DNA of 64,000 nt from the NCBI RefSeq assembly GCF_900458815.1, contig NZ_UHDZ01000001.1, forward strand, positions 2,108,001 to 2,172,000. The letters are read 5' to 3'. The notes beneath the pieces are model-generated. The model was not told where the DNA came from. It saw only the letters and a list, made by a program, of their open reading frames with translations, and did no database searches. Below are positions 42,430 to 54,241 of this stretch, piece by piece. Source of the DNA: Staphylococcus saccharolyticus (GTDB lineage: Bacteria; Bacillota; Bacilli; Staphylococcales; Staphylococcaceae). The translations under genes and the position numbers were made by a program. Position 1 is the first letter of the stretch; the number at the start of each line of letters is the position of its first letter.

Positions 42430-43512
42430 TTATTTATCGCTAAAGGACATTTCATCTTCTATATATTTTGCAAAGACAATTCTTCCTGATGAAGTTTGTA
42501 ATAAACTAATAACCTCTAATGTAACGTATTGACCAATCAATTTCTTTGCATTGTCAACAACTACCATTGTACCATCATCTAGGTAACCTACACCTTGTCC
42601 AGGTTCTTTTCCCATCTTAGTAAGTAAAATGTTTAAACGATCACCTTGATGAACATTAGGTTTTATCGCTTCAGATAAATCATTTACATTGAGTGCTGTG
42701 ATGCCTTGTACGTGACAAACTTTATTTAAATTAAAATCTGTAGTAATAACATGAGCATGATAATGTTGTGCAAGTTTAATTAATAACGTGTCTATTTCGC
42801 TATGTGTTTTTGTTGGATGAATCACTCGAGTAGGATATTCTAAATCATAAAGTTGATTCAGAATATCTAACCCTCTCTGTCCTTTTTCTCGCTTTACACT
42901 ATCCTTAGCATCAGCAACAATTTGTAATTCATTGATAACTCCTTGAGGAATAAGAATATCTCCGTCAATAAAACCACAGCGTATAATATCTAATACTCGA
43001 CCATCAATAATCGCGCTTGTATCAATAATTTTAGGTATAGCTTTACGTGTATTATTAGACATTGAACGTGCCATATTTTCTGGTAAAAACATCAACATCT
43101 CATCACGCTTTTTCAAGCCAAACTGAAATCCTAAATAACACAGGATAATTGTGATTATGATGGGTATAAAATGATTAAAAATTGAATTTCCTATTATTTC
43201 TAAAATAAAAGAAACCATTACTGAAATAAACAAACCAATAATAAGTCCAATAGTTGCGAATAGAATTTCAATTGCACTTCGATTCATTATCAATTGTTCA
43301 AATTGTTTAAATGCACTTGTAACTTTATTGATAAATAATCCGAAAATAATAAAAAATAGAATAATACCTATTAAACCATCTATATAATAATTTGTGATTA
43401 TAGGATACTGAGTAATACCTATATCAGAAACGACCTCTGGAACGATAATAATGCCTAATGCAGCTCCTAGAATCGCATATATTATTACCACAATTGATTT
43501 TACGATATTCAA
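42430..43512 (-). CDS. yacL: PIN/TRAM-domain membrane protein (YacL family)
   Basis: A 360-residue protein with four hydrophobic segments in the first 135 residues, a PIN nuclease domain (IIDTSAIIDGRVLDIIRCG, later TTDFNLNKVC) and a C-terminal TRAM domain (PGQGVGYLDDGTMVVVDNAK). The start is TTG at 43510-43512, 7 nt after AAGGAGG; the nearby ATG leads at once to a stop. It is next to radA as in Bacillus. A nuclease role is inferred from the PIN fold; the cellular function is not known. Confidence 0.9.
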   Translation of the reverse strand: MNIVKSIVVIIYAILGAALGIIIVPEVVSDIGITQYPIITNYYIDGLIGIILFFIIFGLFINKVTSAFKQFEQLIMNRSAIEILFATIGLIIGLFISVMVSFILEIIGNSIFNHFIPIIITIILCYLGFQFGLKKRDEMLMFLPENMARSMSNNTRKAIPKIIDTSAIIDGRVLDIIRCGFIDGDILIPQGVINELQIVADAKDSVKREKGQRGLDILNQLYDLEYPTRVIHPTKTHSEIDTLLIKLAQHYHAHVITTDFNLNKVCHVQGITALNVNDLSEAIKPNVHQGDRLNILLTKMGKEPGQGVGYLDDGTMVVVDNAKKLIGQYVTLEVISLLQTSSGRIVFAKYIEDEMSFSDK

Positions 43513-43564
43513 TTCATGTCCTCCTTTCTATGTTGTCCTTTCCTAATTAATTCAATATTTATCT

Positions 43565-44932
43565 TTATGTCGAGTGAAGTGCGAATTTCAAAGCTTCATG
43601 AACTGTAGATACACCAATTACCTGTATACCTTCAGGAAAAGTCCAACCTCCTATATTAGTTTTAGGAATGATAGCTCTTTTAAAACCAAGTTTTGCTGCT
43701 TCTTGAACACGTTGTTCTATACGCGATATTCGACGAACTTCCCCAGTCAAACCTACTTCACCTACAAAACAGTCTAAGCCGTCTACAGTTCTGTCTTTGA
43801 AGCTTGATGCAGTAGCTACAATAATGCTAAGGTCTACAGCCGGTTCTGTTAATTTCACACCACCTGCAACTTTAATATAAGCGTCTTGTTGTTGCAGTAA
43901 ATAATTTTCTTTCTTTTCTAATACAGCCATCAGGAGACTTAATCTATTGTGATCTATACCAGTAGCCATACGTCTAGGATTATTAAATGTTGTAGGAGTA
44001 ACTAATGCTTGAACTTCGATAAGAAGTGGTCGTGTTCCTTCCATAGTAGGAACAATTGTCGAACCAGGAACATTAGTTGAACGTTCCTCTAAGAACATTT
44101 CAGATGGATTAAGAACACCTTTTAATCCACTTTGTTTCATTTCAAAAATCCCCATCTCATTTGTAGATCCAAAACGGTTTTTAACGGCTCTCAAGATACG
44201 ATAAGCATGATGCTCATCACCTTCGAAATATAGTACTGTATCTACCATATGCTCAAGTAATCTAGGCCCAGCTATTTGGCCTTCTTTCGTAACATGACCA
44301 ACTATAAAGGTAGCAATATTCATCTGCTTCGCTATATTCATTAAACTTTGTGTGCTTTCCCTAACCTGAGATACTGAACCAGGCGCAGAACTGATTTCCG
44401 GATGATAAATCGTTTGTATAGAGTCTATGACAAGCAAATCAGGACGTTCATCTTTAACGGTTTGATGAATGACCTCTAAATCAGTTTCAGCTAATACATT
44501 TAGGTGACTAGAATCTTCTTCTAAGCGATCTGCGCGTAGTTTAGTTTGATTAATCGATTCCTCACCACTGATATATAGCACATTTTTATTTTGCGATAGT
44601 GTAGCACATATTTGAAGAAGTAGTGTAGACTTTCCTATACCTGGATCTCCACCTATAAGTACAAGCGACCCACTAACGATTCCACCACCAAGTACTCTAT
44701 TAAATTCTTTTGAATCAGTAAGAATTCTCGGTATGACTTCATGTTTAATACTATTAAGCTTTTGAACTTTTCCTACTACTTCCTTTGACTTTACATCATG
44801 CTTAGGGTTGGTAGCCTTCTCTATCGTTTCTTCCATTTGATTCCATGCACCACAACTTGGGCATTTACCCATCCATTTCGGAGATTGATAGCCACATGCC
44901 ATACATTCAAATATTACTTTTTTCTTGGCCAT
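43565..44932 (-). CDS. radA: DNA repair protein RadA
   Basis: A 455-residue RecA-like helicase for branch migration during recombination. It has an N-terminal C4 zinc finger (Cys10, 13, 24, 27), Walker [11 protein letters not shown] near residue 95, the family-specific [11 protein letters not shown], and a Lon-like C-terminal domain ([13 protein letters not shown]). The ATG has GGAGGTG. It follows clpC after 233 nt that contains the clpC terminator. Confidence 0.96.
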   Translation of the reverse strand: MAKKKVIFECMACGYQSPKWMGKCPSCGAWNQMEETIEKATNPKHDVKSKEVVGKVQKLNSIKHEVIPRILTDSKEFNRVLGGGIVSGSLVLIGGDPGIGKSTLLLQICATLSQNKNVLYISGEESINQTKLRADRLEEDSSHLNVLAETDLEVIHQTVKDERPDLLVIDSIQTIYHPEISSAPGSVSQVRESTQSLMNIAKQMNIATFIVGHVTKEGQIAGPRLLEHMVDTVLYFEGDEHHAYRILRAVKNRFGSTNEMGIFEMKQSGLKGVLNPSEMFLEERSTNVPGSTIVPTMEGTRPLLIEVQALVTPTTFNNPRRMATGIDHNRLSLLMAVLEKKENYLLQQQDAYIKVAGGVKLTEPAVDLSIIVATASSFKDRTVDGLDCFVGEVGLTGEVRRISRIEQRVQEAAKLGFKRAIIPKTNIGGWTFPEGIQVIGVSTVHEALKFALHST

Positions 44933-45101
44933 TTTTACACCTCCAAATTCTTATGAACAAATCTATTTTAAACTGACAATTTGATTATGACAAATTAAAT
45001 GTGATTGATTTAATCTTAATCATTTTTTTGTTACTTTTCACCATTTATTTTCTTAAAAATTAAGTTAGTTTAAAGCTTGTGTCAATGTTTTTAAATAAAA
45101 C

Positions 45102-45138
45102 AAAAAAGCATTCCTCTAAGAATAGAGGAACACTTTTC
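45102..45138 (-). terminator. Terminator of the ctsR-clpC operon
   Basis: On the minus strand AAAGTGTTCCTCT and AGAGGAATGCTTT form a stem (one G-U pair) followed by TTT, 28 nt after the clpC stop. Confidence 0.85.
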
Positions 45139-45165
45139 AAACATAGTCATTAAGAATTTTTCGAT

Positions 45166-47619
45166 TTAGGATTCTGTCTTTTCCTTGTTAGAAGTTTTTT
45201 CATGAATATCATATTTAAACTCTTCACCATCATGATCAATAGTGACTTCTTTTCCTTCAATTTGATTACCATCTAAAATTAATTCACTTAAGTTATCTTC
45301 TACAGTTTTTTGAATTGCTCTAATTAGAGGTCGTGCGCCATATTCCGGATCATAACCCTCTTCAGCAATTTTACCTTTCGCCTTATCAGTTACTACAACA
45401 TTTATATCTTGTTCAGATAGACGATTTGTAAGTTTATTAACCATCATAGTTACAATTTCTTTTAATTCGTCTTTAGTCAGTTTATGGAATACGATAATAT
45501 CGTCGACACGGTTTAAGAATTCTGGACGGAATGAATTTTTTAATTCTTTCATCATCGTTTTACGAATTGTTTCGTAATCGTTGCCTTCAGATGCGCCACT
45601 GAAACCAGCAAAACGTTGATCTTGTATTTCTTGTGCACCAACATTTGAAGTCATAATAATCACTGTATTACGAAAATCAACTGTACGACCTTTTGTATCT
45701 GTTAAATGACCATCATCTAAAACTTGTAAAAGTATATTAAATACATCAGGATGTGCTTTTTCAATTTCATCGAATAAAATAACTGAATATGGTTTACGTC
45801 TAACTTTTTCAGTTAATTGACCACCATTATCATGACCTACATAACCTGGAGGCGCTCCCACTAGACGACTCACTGTATGTTTCTCCATAAATTCACTCAT
45901 ATCAACACGAATCATCGCATCATCTTCGCCGAACATAGATTCAGCTAATGCTCGAGCTAGTTCAGTTTTACCAACTCCAGTTGGTCCTAAGAATATGAAA
46001 CTACCGATTGGACGTTTTGGATCTTTAAGACCCGCACGTGCACGGCGAACAGCTTTACTAATTGAATTAACAGCGTCGTTTTGTCCAATCACACGTTTAT
46101 GAAGTGTATCTTCAAGATTTAGTAAGCGATTTGACTCAGTTTCGTTGATTTTAGTTAATGGTATGTCAGTCCAACCTGCAATAACCTCTGCAATATCTTC
46201 TTCAGATAAAGCTGTGTTAACACCACCTTGAGAGTTTTTCCATTCGTTTTTAGCATCTTCATATTGTTTCTCAAGTTTTGATTGTTTGTCTCTTAAGTTT
46301 GCTGCATTTTCAAATTCTTGAGCGTGTACTGCAGCATCTTTTTCATTTTTTACATTTTCAATTTCTTGTTCAATCTCTTTTAAATTATTAGGTGTCGTGT
46401 GACTTTTTAGTCTTACTTTAGAACTAGCTTCATCAATAAGATCAATTGCTTTATCTGGCAAGAAACGGTCTGAAATATAACGATTACTTAGCTTAGCAGC
46501 CGCTTCTAATGCTTCATCTGAAATGTTTATTCTATGATGCGCTTCATAGCGATCACGTAAACCTTTTAAAATTTCGATTGTATCTTCAACAGTCGGTTCA
46601 TCAACTTGAATAGGTTGGAAACGACGTTCTAATGCAGCATCTTTTTCAATATTTTTGCGATATTCATCTAATGTTGTAGCACCGATGCATTGCAATTCTC
46701 CTCTAGCTAAAGCTGGTTTAAGAATATTTGAAGCATCAATTGCTCCCTCTGCACCGCCAGCACCTACAAGTGTGTGTAATTCATCTATGAATAGAATGAC
46801 ATTACCTGCTTGATGAATTTCTTCCATTACTTTTTTTAAACGTTCTTCAAATTCACCACGATATTTAGTTCCAGCCACAACTGTTCCCATGTCTAAAGAC
46901 ATTACACGTTTATCTTTCAGTGTTTCAGGTACTTCATTGTTAACAATTGCTTGTGCTAGCCCCTCTGCAATTGCTGTTTTACCTACACCAGGTTCACCAA
47001 TAAGTACAGGATTATTTTTAGTACGACGACTTAATACTTCAATAACACGCGTAATTTCCTTATCTCGACCTACAACTGGATCTAATGTGCCATCCTTAGC
47101 AATCACTGTTAAATCTCTAGCTAAACTATCCAATGTTGGCGTATTGTTAGACTTGTTTGCTCGAGCATTTTTATTACTCATTTCAGGACTACCTAAAGCT
47201 TTAACAACTTGTGCACGTGCTTTGGTAATATTTAAATCTAAATTCGCAAATACGCGCGCTGCTACACCTTCATTTTCACGAATTAAACCAAGTAGAATGT
47301 GTTCTGTTCCAACAAAATTGTGGTGTAACTTTCTCGCTTCATCCATAGAAAGTTCAATCACTTTTTTAGCTCTAGGCGTATAGTGAAGCGTGCCCATTTG
47401 TTCTTGACCATGACCAATTAACTTTTCTACTTCTTCAATTACTTTGTCTTCAGTGATATTAAAACTTTCTAAAACTTTAGCAGCTATACCTTCTGGTTCT
47501 TTCATTAAACCTAGTAAAAGATGTTCTGTTCCAATATTAGAATGGTTTAAACGAATCGCTTCTTCTTGTGCATGCGCTAAGACACGCTGCGCACGTTCTG
47601 TTAATCTGCCAAATAACAT
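45166..47619 (-). CDS. clpC: Clp protease ATPase subunit ClpC
   Basis: An 817-residue HSP100 unfoldase that feeds ClpP and works with McsB-tagged proteins. Two Clp-N repeats fill residues 1-145, then NBD1 with Walker [11 protein letters not shown] near 210, a middle coiled-coil with UVR-like motif near 420-455, NBD2 with [10 protein letters not shown] near 545, and a C-terminal ClpP contact region. The ATG has AAGGAGG. Last gene of the CtsR operon. Confidence 0.98.
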   Translation of the reverse strand: MLFGRLTERAQRVLAHAQEEAIRLNHSNIGTEHLLLGLMKEPEGIAAKVLESFNITEDKVIEEVEKLIGHGQEQMGTLHYTPRAKKVIELSMDEARKLHHNFVGTEHILLGLIRENEGVAARVFANLDLNITKARAQVVKALGSPEMSNKNARANKSNNTPTLDSLARDLTVIAKDGTLDPVVGRDKEITRVIEVLSRRTKNNPVLIGEPGVGKTAIAEGLAQAIVNNEVPETLKDKRVMSLDMGTVVAGTKYRGEFEERLKKVMEEIHQAGNVILFIDELHTLVGAGGAEGAIDASNILKPALARGELQCIGATTLDEYRKNIEKDAALERRFQPIQVDEPTVEDTIEILKGLRDRYEAHHRINISDEALEAAAKLSNRYISDRFLPDKAIDLIDEASSKVRLKSHTTPNNLKEIEQEIENVKNEKDAAVHAQEFENAANLRDKQSKLEKQYEDAKNEWKNSQGGVNTALSEEDIAEVIAGWTDIPLTKINETESNRLLNLEDTLHKRVIGQNDAVNSISKAVRRARAGLKDPKRPIGSFIFLGPTGVGKTELARALAESMFGEDDAMIRVDMSEFMEKHTVSRLVGAPPGYVGHDNGGQLTEKVRRKPYSVILFDEIEKAHPDVFNILLQVLDDGHLTDTKGRTVDFRNTVIIMTSNVGAQEIQDQRFAGFSGASEGNDYETIRKTMMKELKNSFRPEFLNRVDDIIVFHKLTKDELKEIVTMMVNKLTNRLSEQDINVVVTDKAKGKIAEEGYDPEYGARPLIRAIQKTVEDNLSELILDGNQIEGKEVTIDHDGEEFKYDIHEKTSNKEKTES

Positions 47620-47634
47620 ATATAAATTACCTCC

Positions 47635-48639
47635 TTATTTTATATGCTCTCTTAACAAGTTAGCTCTTTTTTCATTTACTGTCCTATTATCGTCATCTTC
47701 TATTAAAAATGGCGACTGAATTGCTACCATTAATTCATTAAACTTAAAATTTTCGAGCGAAATGTATCCTAAGTCTATACCAAGTTTTACTTCACTTAAT
47801 CGACATGATGCCTCTTCCATTGAAATGATTCTACTATTTTGTAATATCCCTAAAGAACGATAAACTCTATCTAATGTTTCAACGGGATTATGCTTAGCAA
47901 GTCTTTCACGAATTTGCTTTTCTTCATTAATGATTTGATTTACAACTTCTGTTAAATTATCAATGATTTCTTCTTCTGTTTTCCCTAAAGTGAGTTGATT
48001 TGAAACCTGATATATATGTCCATAAACTTGTGAGCCTTCTCCATAAATACCTCGAATCGTAAATCCAAAGCGATTAATTGTCTGTGCAATTCGGTTCATT
48101 CTTTTCATTATAGAAAGTCCTGGCAAATGTAACATGACACTTGCACGCATGCCAGTACCCACATTTGTGGGACACGTAGTCAGAAAACCTAAATGCTCAT
48201 CAAAGCTAATATCTAACTCTTTATCTAAATCATCATCAATTTTAGAAGCCCGTTTGAATAAATCTTTAAGGGATAAATCTGTTCCTAATGCTTGTATTCT
48301 TATGTGATCTTCTTCATTAACCATCACGCTTAAAGACTCATCATCATTTAATAATACTGCTGAGGCAGATTGCTTTATAAGTTCTGGACTCACAAGATGT
48401 TTTGCAACTAATTTCATCTTGTTTTTTTGATTCATAGTATCTAAACGATGCAAAGTTAAGTCCGGAAGAGCACCTTGAACCTCATTGATAACACGAAATC
48501 CTTCTTTTTCAGAAGGAAACATTAAAGGATGAACGTGATTTTCAAGATTTCTAGCTAAACGTATTCTTGAAGAAATAACAACAGATGCCTCTTCCGTCAT
48601 CTTCATCCACTGACTAATATTTGCATAAATATCACTCAT
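47635..48639 (-). CDS. mcsB: Protein arginine kinase McsB
   Basis: A 334-residue phosphagen-kinase-fold enzyme that phosphorylates arginines on CtsR and misfolded proteins to mark them for ClpCP. Substrate and ATP sites are visible: [23 protein letters not shown] and [14 protein letters not shown]. The open frame begins 7 codons earlier; ATG at 48637-48639 follows GAGGTG and overlaps the mcsA end by 8 nt, so they are translationally coupled. Confidence 0.96.
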   Translation of the reverse strand: MSDIYANISQWMKMTEEASVVISSRIRLARNLENHVHPLMFPSEKEGFRVINEVQGALPDLTLHRLDTMNQKNKMKLVAKHLVSPELIKQSASAVLLNDDESLSVMVNEEDHIRIQALGTDLSLKDLFKRASKIDDDLDKELDISFDEHLGFLTTCPTNVGTGMRASVMLHLPGLSIMKRMNRIAQTINRFGFTIRGIYGEGSQVYGHIYQVSNQLTLGKTEEEIIDNLTEVVNQIINEEKQIRERLAKHNPVETLDRVYRSLGILQNSRIISMEEASCRLSEVKLGIDLGYISLENFKFNELMVAIQSPFLIEDDDNRTVNEKRANLLREHIK

Positions 48640-49195
48640 CGTGAGACACCTCACTTTCATCTTTTAATGCCTTAATTTCATCACGAATTATAGCTGCTTC
48701 TTCAAATTCTTGTTCTTCTATTAGTTTATTAAGATATTTTGTTTTTGCTTCAATTTGCTTTTTAATAGCAAGTTTCTTATAAGATGACTGAGGTGTTTTG
48801 CCAACATGAGCAAATTGCCCACCTTGAACTCTTTGCACAATATCTATTATGTCTTCTTTAAAGGTCGCATAACAATTAGAACACCCGAACTTACCTACAT
48901 GAGCAATGTCCTTTAAAGTCATTTGACATGACGGGCATTGCTTTTCTTCTTTAAACGCCATTTCTTGAAAATTAATACCATGTTTCGTAGCAAGATGTTG
49001 TAATATTTGCTTAACAACAAAAACTTCTTCGATATCATCTTGATGGGTGTGATAGGAATTATCATCATGTGAATGTTGCCAAGGAATTGATCCCTGTGCA
49101 CAAGTGGAACACACCCACTTTTCATGCGTACCATCTTTACTCTTAACTGTAAGTTTAACTTCAGCTTCATTTAAATGGCAATTTTCACAAAGCAC
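48632..49195 (-). CDS. mcsA: McsA, activator of McsB
   Basis: A 187-residue zinc protein with four CxxC pairs (CENC, CSTC, CPSC, CSNC) in two zinc-finger halves and a C-terminal UVR coiled coil ([20 protein letters not shown]). It activates the arginine kinase and helps silence CtsR. The start is GTG at 49193-49195 with GAGGTG upstream. It follows ctsR after 20 nt. Confidence 0.96.
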   Translation of the reverse strand: MLCENCHLNEAEVKLTVKSKDGTHEKWVCSTCAQGSIPWQHSHDDNSYHTHQDDIEEVFVVKQILQHLATKHGINFQEMAFKEEKQCPSCQMTLKDIAHVGKFGCSNCYATFKEDIIDIVQRVQGGQFAHVGKTPQSSYKKLAIKKQIEAKTKYLNKLIEEQEFEEAAIIRDEIKALKDESEVSHDE

Positions 49196-49215
49196 TTAGA
49201 GACACCTCACTTTAC

Positions 49216-49677
49216 TTAGTAGTAATTAATAACTGGAAGTAATCGTTTTAAAATATTCGCTCTAATTATATCTCTAGCAACCACATCCATTTTTAATGTT
49301 TCTCTGTCAATAACCGCTTGTATCATTTTAGCTTCTCTATCATTGATCAATCCTTTATCTAATAAACCATCTATTACATAATAAGCTTGTTGTTGTGAAA
49401 TAGAAGGTCCTATCAATTGAAGCAAGTGATTAATATATCCTGTGGCGTCTTTATTTTCAATTTTGGTGATTCGGATGTAACCTCCACCACCACGTTTGCT
49501 TTCTATTTCATAACCATGTTCATTTGTGAAACGGGTTTTAATAACATAGTTGAGTTGAGATGGAACACAATCAAAACGTTGAGCAATATTAGCCCGTTGA
49601 ATTTCCACTACATCTTCATTTGTTTCTTCAAATAAATGTTTAATGTATTGTTCTATGATGTCAGATATATTATGCAT
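49216..49677 (-). CDS. ctsR: Heat-shock repressor CtsR
   Basis: A 153-residue winged-helix repressor of clpC, clpB, clpP and its own operon. The DNA-binding part contains the glycine-rich wing tip RGGGGYIRI at residues 62-70, whose heat-sensed loop and Arg62 are targets of McsB; the C-terminal dimer domain follows. The open frame extends 22 codons upstream through its own promoter, so ATG at 49675-49677 (AGAGGTGATATCC before it) is the true start. Confidence 0.96.
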   Translation of the reverse strand: MHNISDIIEQYIKHLFEETNEDVVEIQRANIAQRFDCVPSQLNYVIKTRFTNEHGYEIESKRGGGGYIRITKIENKDATGYINHLLQLIGPSISQQQAYYVIDGLLDKGLINDREAKMIQAVIDRETLKMDVVARDIIRANILKRLLPVINYY

Positions 49678-49691
49678 GGATATCACCTCTT

Positions 49692-49739
49692 TTTGACCTT
49701 CTTTGACTATATTATATGACCCTCTTTGACCTTTTTCAA
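49692..49739 (-). promoter_or_regulatory. ctsR promoter with two CtsR operators
   Basis: On the minus strand -35 TTGAAA (49734-49739) and a perfect -10 TATAAT (49711-49716) lie 17 nt apart. The heptad pair GGTCAAAGAGGGTCA (49717-49731) fills the spacer, and AGTCAAAGAAGGTCAAA (49692-49708) covers the start region. Both match the direct-repeat CtsR box (A/G-GTCAAA N3 A/G-GTCAAA). Confidence 0.93.
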
Positions 49740-49831
49740 CCAATTTGATTTTAAAATTTTAATTTTATGATGTTAGCACGTTCATTTTATTGTATGATTG
49801 AGAATAGAAAAAATTAAAGGAATGAAGAAAC

Positions 49832-51046
49832 ATGTGTATTGTGATTGGTATTATAGGAATTATTTTCTTTTTAGCACTCGCATACTTATTTAGTTCAGAC
49901 AGAAAAAATATTCGCTGGCAATATGTTGGATTACTTTTAGTAATTCAATTCATCTTTGCATTTATCTTGTTAAAAACGCATATCGGTATTACCGTCATTG
50001 GCGGTATCTCAAATGGCTTTAGTTACTTACTAGCTAAAGCTGCAGTCGGTGTCAATTTTGTATTTGGTGGATTTGAATTTATTAACCCTAAAAACCCTCC
50101 ATTCTTCTTTAATGTTTTATTACCAATTGTCTTTATTTCTGCATTAATCGGTATCTTACAATATACACGTATTTTGCCATTTATTATTAATGGATTGGGC
50201 TTCTTGATTTCCAAAATTAATGGCATGGGACGTTTAGAATCATACAACGCTGTAGCAGCTGCGATATTAGGACAATCCGAGGTATTTATATCATTAAAAA
50301 AACAATTATCTTACATACCTAAACAACGTTTATATACTTTAACTGCATCAGCAATGTCTACAGTATCAGCTTCAATTATCGGTGCTTATTTTACACTTAT
50401 AGAACCTAAATACGTTGTAACTGCAGTAGTACTTAACTTATTTGGTGGTTTTATCATTGTTTCAATCATTAATCCATATAAAGTTAATGAGGAAGACGAT
50501 AAATTACTAGTAGATGAAAGCGAAATTAAGAATCAGTCATTTTTTGAAATGTTAGGAGAATACATTTTAGATGGATTTAAAGTAGCGGTGATAGTAGGCG
50601 CAATGTTAATTGGATATATTGCTATTATTGCTTTACTTAATGGAATAGTAAGCGGAATCTTCAGTTTATGCTCAAGGGGAGCAATATCATGGAACTTCCA
50701 AACATTGATTGGATTTATCTTTGCACCATTTGCTTTCTTAGCTGGCATTCCTTGGCATGATGCTGTTCAATCTGGTTCAGTTATGGCAACAAAATTATTA
50801 TCTAATGAATTCGTAGCTATGCAAGACTTAGGTAAAACAACTGGTTTATCAGAACATGCTAAAGGTATAACATCTGTTTTCTTAGTATCCTTCGCAAACT
50901 TTAGTTCTATCGGTATCATCTCAGGTGCAATTAAATCACTTAATGACAAAAAAGGAGATGTCGTTGCACGTTTCGGATTAAAATTATTATTCGGCGCAAC
51001 ACTTGTTTCATTTATTTCTGCAGCAATTGCTGGCTTCTTTATATAA
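49832..51046 (+). CDS. nupC: Concentrative nucleoside transporter NupC
   Basis: A 404-residue CNT-family permease with about 10 membrane segments that takes up nucleosides by proton or sodium symport. Family blocks are intact: NGLGFLISKINGMGRLESYNAV split by short loops, ILGQSEVF, TASAMSTVSASIIGAY and SFANFSSIGI. Start ATG at 49832 follows AAAGGA. It is transcribed away from ctsR and has its own terminator. It can supply substrates to the dgk/dck kinases at 0.9-2.2 kb. Confidence 0.95.
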   Translation: MCIVIGIIGIIFFLALAYLFSSDRKNIRWQYVGLLLVIQFIFAFILLKTHIGITVIGGISNGFSYLLAKAAVGVNFVFGGFEFINPKNPPFFFNVLLPIVFISALIGILQYTRILPFIINGLGFLISKINGMGRLESYNAVAAAILGQSEVFISLKKQLSYIPKQRLYTLTASAMSTVSASIIGAYFTLIEPKYVVTAVVLNLFGGFIIVSIINPYKVNEEDDKLLVDESEIKNQSFFEMLGEYILDGFKVAVIVGAMLIGYIAIIALLNGIVSGIFSLCSRGAISWNFQTLIGFIFAPFAFLAGIPWHDAVQSGSVMATKLLSNEFVAMQDLGKTTGLSEHAKGITSVFLVSFANFSSIGIISGAIKSLNDKKGDVVARFGLKLLFGATLVSFISAAIAGFFI

Positions 51047-51058
51047 TTATGGATTACT

Positions 51059-51090
51059 CAAGAGTAACTATGAAGTTACTCTTGTTTTTT
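51059..51090 (+). terminator. Terminator of nupC
   Basis: CAAGAGTAACT and AGTTACTCTTG form a perfect 11-bp stem with a 4-nt loop and six T, 13 nt after the stop. Confidence 0.95.
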
Positions 51091-51153
51091 ATGAAAATTA
51101 TTTTGTGCAAGAATTACAGTAGCTAATTTTAGAAATTCAAATTTTAAAATTAT

Positions 51154-51186
51154 AAAAAAACGGTCATCTATAAAATGACCGTTTTA
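51154..51186 (-). terminator. Terminator of pdxST
   Basis: On the minus strand AAACGGTCAT and ATGACCGTTT form a 10-bp stem with a 7-nt loop followed by TTTTATAATTTT, 10 nt after the pdxT stop. Confidence 0.92.
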
Positions 51187-51196
51187 TCTAAAGCAT

Positions 51197-51754
51197 CTAC
51201 TTCTGAACCATGTGATTGATAAAATATTCAGTTATACGATAATCATCTGTTAATTCCGGATGAAATGAAACACCAAGATAGTTGCCTTGTTTGACAGCAA
51301 CAATCTTATCACCGACTTGACTAAGAATTTCGACGCCTTTCTCAACTTGTACTATATGGGGCGCTCTTATAAATACACCTTCAATATCTTTGGCAATACC
51401 TTTAATATCAAGTTCAGATTCAAAACTATCAACTTGTCGACCAAATGAATTACGTTCGACAGTGATATTTAACTTCTTCAGATAACCTGTTTCACCTTCT
51501 ACATCTTTGGCAAGTACTATTAAACCTGCACAAGTACCAAACATTGGTAAATCAGATTGCTGTAGTGCCTTTTTAAACCCGTATAAATCCATTAATCTTC
51601 TTAGCGTTGTTGATTCGCCACCTGGTAAAATTAATCCTTCTATATCTTCAAGTTGTTTAACTCTTTTTACTGCAATACCTTCATGACCACTTAATTCAAT
51701 GTGACGAATATGTTCACGAACAGCACCTTGTAAAGCTAAAACACCTATTTTCAT
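51197..51754 (-). CDS. pdxT: Pyridoxal 5'-phosphate synthase glutaminase subunit
   Basis: A 185-residue class I glutaminase that feeds ammonia to PdxS. The triad is Cys75 (MFGTCAGL), His165 and Glu167 (SFHPEL), and GGESTT is the oxyanion region. The start is ATG at 51752-51754 by the usual [10 protein letters not shown]; an ATG two codons earlier directly follows the pdxS stop and is equally possible. Translation is probably coupled to pdxS. Confidence 0.95.
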   Translation of the reverse strand: MKIGVLALQGAVREHIRHIELSGHEGIAVKRVKQLEDIEGLILPGGESTTLRRLMDLYGFKKALQQSDLPMFGTCAGLIVLAKDVEGETGYLKKLNITVERNSFGRQVDSFESELDIKGIAKDIEGVFIRAPHIVQVEKGVEILSQVGDKIVAVKQGNYLGVSFHPELTDDYRITEYFINHMVQK

Positions 51755-51762
51755 TTTCATAA

Positions 51763-52650
51763 TTACCAACCACGCTCTTGCATACGTTCTTCTAATGAAA
51801 TTTGGTTAATATCCAACCCTTTCATAGCAGTTCCAAGTTCACTTGCCAATTTACCAATTAGTTCATAATCTTGATAATGTGTCGTTGCTTGTACAATTGC
51901 TTTAGCAAATTTTTCAGGATTTTCTGATTTAAAAATACCTGAACCTACGAATACACCATCTGCACCTAATTCCATCATCAACGCTGCGTCTTGAGGTGTT
52001 GCTACACCACCTGCTGCAAAGTTAACTACTGGTAAACGACCACTATCTTTAATTTGTTTTAACACTTCAAATGGTGCACCTAAATCTTTAGCAAAAGTCA
52101 TAATTTCATCATCATTCATTACTGTTAGTCGGCTAACTTCAGAATTTACTCGTCTCATGTGACGTACCGCCTCAACAATATTTCCTGTTCCAGGTTCACC
52201 TTTAGTACGTAACATAGCTGCACCTTCACCAATGCGACGAGCTGCTTCACCTAAATTTCGACAACCACATACAAATGGCACAGTGAATTGATCTTTTCGT
52301 AAATGACACTCTTCATCAGCTGGAGTAAGTACCTCTGATTCATCAATATAGTCTACTCCCATTGCTTCTAAAACTCTTGCTTCAGTGATGTGACCAATAC
52401 GCGCCTTTGCCATAACAGGAATAGATACAGCATTCATTACTTCCTCTACAATTTTAGGGTTAGCCATACGCGCAACGCCGCCTGCTGCACGGATATCTGA
52501 AGGAACACGTTCTAATGCCATTACAGCAACTGCACCCGCTTCTTCAGCAATTCTAGCTTGCTCTGCATTGACAACGTCCATAATAACGCCACCCTTTTGC
52601 ATTTCAGCCATTCCTCTTTTTACTCGATCTGAGCCTACAATTTTAGACAT
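51763..52650 (-). CDS. pdxS: Pyridoxal 5'-phosphate synthase lyase subunit
   Basis: A 295-residue TIM-barrel enzyme that makes PLP from ribose 5-phosphate, glyceraldehyde 3-phosphate and ammonia. Active-site Lys82 lies in VMAKARIGH, and the second lysine region near residue 149 ([12 protein letters not shown]) is intact. The ATG has AAGGGG. It is divergent from pdxR with a 96-nt shared promoter region. Confidence 0.98.
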   Translation of the reverse strand: MSKIVGSDRVKRGMAEMQKGGVIMDVVNAEQARIAEEAGAVAVMALERVPSDIRAAGGVARMANPKIVEEVMNAVSIPVMAKARIGHITEARVLEAMGVDYIDESEVLTPADEECHLRKDQFTVPFVCGCRNLGEAARRIGEGAAMLRTKGEPGTGNIVEAVRHMRRVNSEVSRLTVMNDDEIMTFAKDLGAPFEVLKQIKDSGRLPVVNFAAGGVATPQDAALMMELGADGVFVGSGIFKSENPEKFAKAIVQATTHYQDYELIGKLASELGTAMKGLDINQISLEERMQERGW

Positions 52651-52746
52651 AAATTTTACCCCTTTTCTTATTGATTAAATTCATTTTAAGAGATAAACTG
52701 ATGTTTAAAAAGGTTCAATTTATATATAATGATAGGGGTCAGTTTA

Positions 52747-54123
52747 ATGAAATCCTCACAACCACTTTACTTATCACTTTATGAAAATTTTAAAAAACAA
52801 ATTATCGAAGGACAATATCAAGCAAACGATAAATTTCCTTCCAAAAGACAGTTAAGCAAACATTTATCGATAAGTCATACCACAATAGAACATGCTTATC
52901 AGTTATTGAATGACGAGGGATTTATACACTCCAAACCAAGATCTGGCTTTTTTGTTTCGGATATTGAAGCATTGCCAGTTATACATCGTCATTCGAATAA
53001 GTTAAGCGAAAATGAAGATAGTAACAATTTAGACAATGAACAACATAGATACAAATATTCTTTTAGTTTAGCTGAGATAGATTCTGAAAGTTTTCCAATG
53101 CGCATTTTCAGGAAATATGCTAAAGATGTATATGAAGATAATCAAATTGCTCTTCTACGGCGTGGTAAACGCCAAGGTGAGTATGCATTAAGACAACAAA
53201 TAGCACATTACTTATTTAATAGTAGAGGTGTAACCTCACATCCCAATCAAATCATAATCGGTTCTTCTACAAGCCAATTATTAGACATGATTACAAATTT
53301 ACTTAAAGAAGATGAGTTTATAATTGAAGACCCAAGTTATCCACCCATAAAGCAAGTTTTAGACAAGAAACGCATGAAATATTTACAGGTTCCAGTTGAA
53401 AAGAATGGAATACAAATCGATCCAGTTTTAAATTCAAAAAAAAATGTATTATATATAACACCCTCCCACCAATTCCCAACTGGTTATGTTACAAATCTAA
53501 AAAAGAGAACACAACTAATCAATTGGTCCCATCAAGAAGCTAATAGATATATCATTGAGGATGATTATGATTCAGAATTCAGGTATTTTGGCAAACCCAT
53601 TCCTGCCCTACAAAGCTTAGATACTAAAGAAAAAGTAATCTATATTAGTACTTTTTCAAAATCATTATATCCAAGTTGTAGAATAGCGTATATTGTATTA
53701 CCTAAAAGTTTAATGCATAAATTTAATAAGAGAAAGTATAAAGAAGGTAATACTGTACCGGTACATATTCAACATATGGTTGCTCGTTTCATGGCTAGTG
53801 GCAGTTTTGAGAGACATTTAAATAAAATGAGAAAAATCTATCGAAATAAATTAAACTATATTTTAAGTCGATTAAATAAATACAATAAACAGATACAAAT
53901 CGATGGTGCTCTAACTGGAATGCATTTTACACTAACAGTTATTAACGGGTTAACACTAAATCAATGCATGGAAAATGCTAAGAAAAATAATTTAAAATTA
54001 GAAATTTATAACTATGAAGATGATCTTCAAAAATACCCTAAATTCATTTTAGGATTCGGTGGAATTAAACAAAGTGAGCTTGAAAATCATGTTAATGCAT
54101 TAATTGAAACTTTAATTAAATAA
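52747..54123 (+). CDS. pdxR: MocR-family PLP-dependent activator of pdxST
   Basis: A 458-residue fusion: an N-terminal GntR-type winged helix (PLYLSLYENFKKQII, SKRQLSKHLSISHTTIEHAY) and a class I aminotransferase-like domain from about residue 100 with the PLP lysine in STFSKSLYPSCR. The divergent position next to pdxST, as in Listeria and Corynebacterium, marks it as PdxR, which activates PLP synthesis when PLP is short. ATG at 52747 follows AGGGGT; an ATG at 52729 is less likely. Its stop is 60 nt before the rrn terminator on the other strand. Confidence 0.9.
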   Translation: MKSSQPLYLSLYENFKKQIIEGQYQANDKFPSKRQLSKHLSISHTTIEHAYQLLNDEGFIHSKPRSGFFVSDIEALPVIHRHSNKLSENEDSNNLDNEQHRYKYSFSLAEIDSESFPMRIFRKYAKDVYEDNQIALLRRGKRQGEYALRQQIAHYLFNSRGVTSHPNQIIIGSSTSQLLDMITNLLKEDEFIIEDPSYPPIKQVLDKKRMKYLQVPVEKNGIQIDPVLNSKKNVLYITPSHQFPTGYVTNLKKRTQLINWSHQEANRYIIEDDYDSEFRYFGKPIPALQSLDTKEKVIYISTFSKSLYPSCRIAYIVLPKSLMHKFNKRKYKEGNTVPVHIQHMVARFMASGSFERHLNKMRKIYRNKLNYILSRLNKYNKQIQIDGALTGMHFTLTVINGLTLNQCMENAKKNNLKLEIYNYEDDLQKYPKFILGFGGIKQSELENHVNALIETLIK

Positions 54124-54183
54124 TCTACATTAAAAATATCATATTGGAATATGCTATCCACCTTTAGCACTATTTTTGAATAT

Positions 54184-54206
54184 AAAAAAAGAGACCTTAC
54201 GGTCTC
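54184..54206 (-). terminator. Terminator of the rrn operon
   Basis: On the minus strand GAGACC TTAC GGTCTC-type 6-bp hairpin (read GAGACCGTAAGGTCTC) followed by seven T, 36 nt after the 5S 3' end. Confidence 0.92.
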
Positions 54207-54241
54207 GATTCGGCTCATCGCATCCATACGATTTGTATATT

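Noticed and set aside
46889..47383. 164-codon plus-strand frame inside clpC
   Set aside because: Shadow of clpC on the opposite strand; no promoter, ribosome site or domain.
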